A program made the position numbers and the translations under genes. Source: Actinomycetota bacterium (GTDB taxonomy: Bacteria; Actinomycetota; Acidimicrobiia; Acidimicrobiales; Ilumatobacteraceae). Taken from it: a stretch of 6,604 nt of DNA. The notes beneath the pieces were generated by a model. That model was not told the origin of the DNA, searched no databases, and saw nothing but the letters and a program-made list of their open reading frames with translations. Numbering within the stretch: the first letter of the stretch is position 1; the number at the start of each line of letters is the position of its first letter. The stretch lies in contig SYNW01000005.1 of the NCBI GenBank assembly GCA_005805045.1, positions 1 to 6,604 of the forward strand, read 5' to 3'. Positions 6,175 through 6,604 of the stretch are shown one piece after another.

Positions 6175-6604
6175 CTATTTGAAGTTTTCGAAATAGCGGC
6201 TCGGTGTCGGGCCACGCTGACCCTGATATTTTGAGCCACTAGCGCCCGAACCATAGGGCTTGTCGGCTGGTGTCGTCATCGTCATGAAACTTACTTGTCC
6301 GATTTTCATTGCCGGATAAATCGTGATCGGCAGATTCGCGACATTTGAAAGTTCAAGTGTGATATGACCGTCAAAGCCGGCGTCGATAAAACCAGCGGTC
6401 GAGTGAATCAAAAGACCTAACCGACCGAGCGAACTCTTGCCTTCGACGCGAGCAACCAAATCGTTGGAAATCGCAATGCGCTCGAGCGTCGACCCCAAAA
6501 CAAATTCACCAGGATGCAACATGAACACGCCGTCTTTGTCGATTTCAACCAACTCGGTCAAGTCAGATAAATCACGCTTGACATCGATCGTGCTGGCCGT
6601 GTGG
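6175..6604 (-). CDS. dcd: dCTP deaminase, probably the bifunctional dUMP-forming type; N-terminus outside window
   Basis: Cytosolic enzyme of thymidylate supply that deaminates dCTP. The bifunctional form also hydrolyses the product to dUMP and pyrophosphate. The 142 visible residues cover about three quarters of a ~190-residue protein. They include LHPGEFVLGSTLE, the nucleotide-binding EGKSSLGRLGLL (visible residues 54-65), HSTAGFID (67-74), GHITLELSNV with the likely catalytic glutamate at visible residue 84, and the C-terminal YGSGASGSKYQGQRGPTPSRYF that closes over the substrate. The motifs resemble the Mycobacterium tuberculosis enzyme, described as bifunctional, more than the monofunctional E. 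coli one. The frame is open to the right edge, and the residues before the TTG at 6561 (HTASTIDVKRDLSD) align with the family, so that TTG is internal. Its TAG stop directly abuts the TAA of the converging oxidoreductase gene. Confidence 0.95.
   Translation of the reverse strand, partial: HTASTIDVKRDLSDLTELVEIDKDGVFMLHPGEFVLGSTLERIAISNDLVARVEGKSSLGRLGLLIHSTAGFIDAGFDGHITLELSNVANLPITIYPAMKIGQVSFMTMTTPADKPYGSGASGSKYQGQRGPTPSRYFENFK

Noticed and set aside
6559..6561. TTG at 6561 as the start of dCTP deaminase
   Set aside because: The frame continues to the window edge and the upstream residues align with the family N-terminal half, so the start lies beyond 6604.

Overview
The window reads as a piece of an actinobacterial chromosome of moderate GC content (about half GC by eye). 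The DnaK lacks the roughly 23-residue insertion seen in Gram-negative DnaK. A perfect HAIR-type operator (CTTGAGT-N7-ACTCAAG), the binding site of the actinobacterial heat-shock repressor HspR, lies upstream of dnaK. The dCTP deaminase closely resembles the bifunctional mycobacterial enzyme. The large Fe-S/cytochrome b fusion matches the EtfD (ETF:menaquinone oxidoreductase) type known from mycobacteria. The moderate GC hints at a non-mycobacterial lineage, perhaps an aquatic Acidimicrobiia-like bacterium, but that is only a guess.

Layout. 1-1589 (minus) is dnaK, cut at its 3' end by the window edge. 1590-1709 is its 5' UTR and promoter region, with a strong hairpin near the probable mRNA 5' end. 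The HspR operator at 1698-1724 runs into the last codons of the next gene. 1710-2603 (minus) is a stand-alone PfkB-family sugar kinase, best called ribokinase. A 52-bp divergent gap separates it from a plus-strand cluster: 2,3-bisphosphoglycerate-dependent phosphoglycerate mutase (2656-3411), a small protein made of one cyclic-nucleotide-binding domain (3422-3847), and a 759-residue membrane Fe-S oxidoreductase (3895-6174). The 3' end of a dCTP deaminase gene (minus, 6175-6604, N-terminus outside the window) converges on this cluster, and the two stop codons touch with no base between them.

How the genes fit together. The plus-strand cluster is probably one transcript, with gaps of 10 and 47 bp. 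It joins a glycolytic enzyme, a possible cAMP sensor and an enzyme that likely passes electrons from acyl-CoA dehydrogenases, via ETF, into the quinone pool. A functional link is plausible but unproven. dnaK is an independent, HspR-controlled stress gene. Nothing in the window is a clear new defence or mobile system. The most distinctive features are the HspR operator that doubles as coding sequence and possible terminator of the ribokinase gene, the 5'-terminal hairpin of the dnaK mRNA, and the cyclic-nucleotide sensor next to the ETF oxidoreductase. No tRNA, rRNA, CRISPR array, insertion sequence or long repeat was seen, and no gene-free stretch exceeds about 120 bp.
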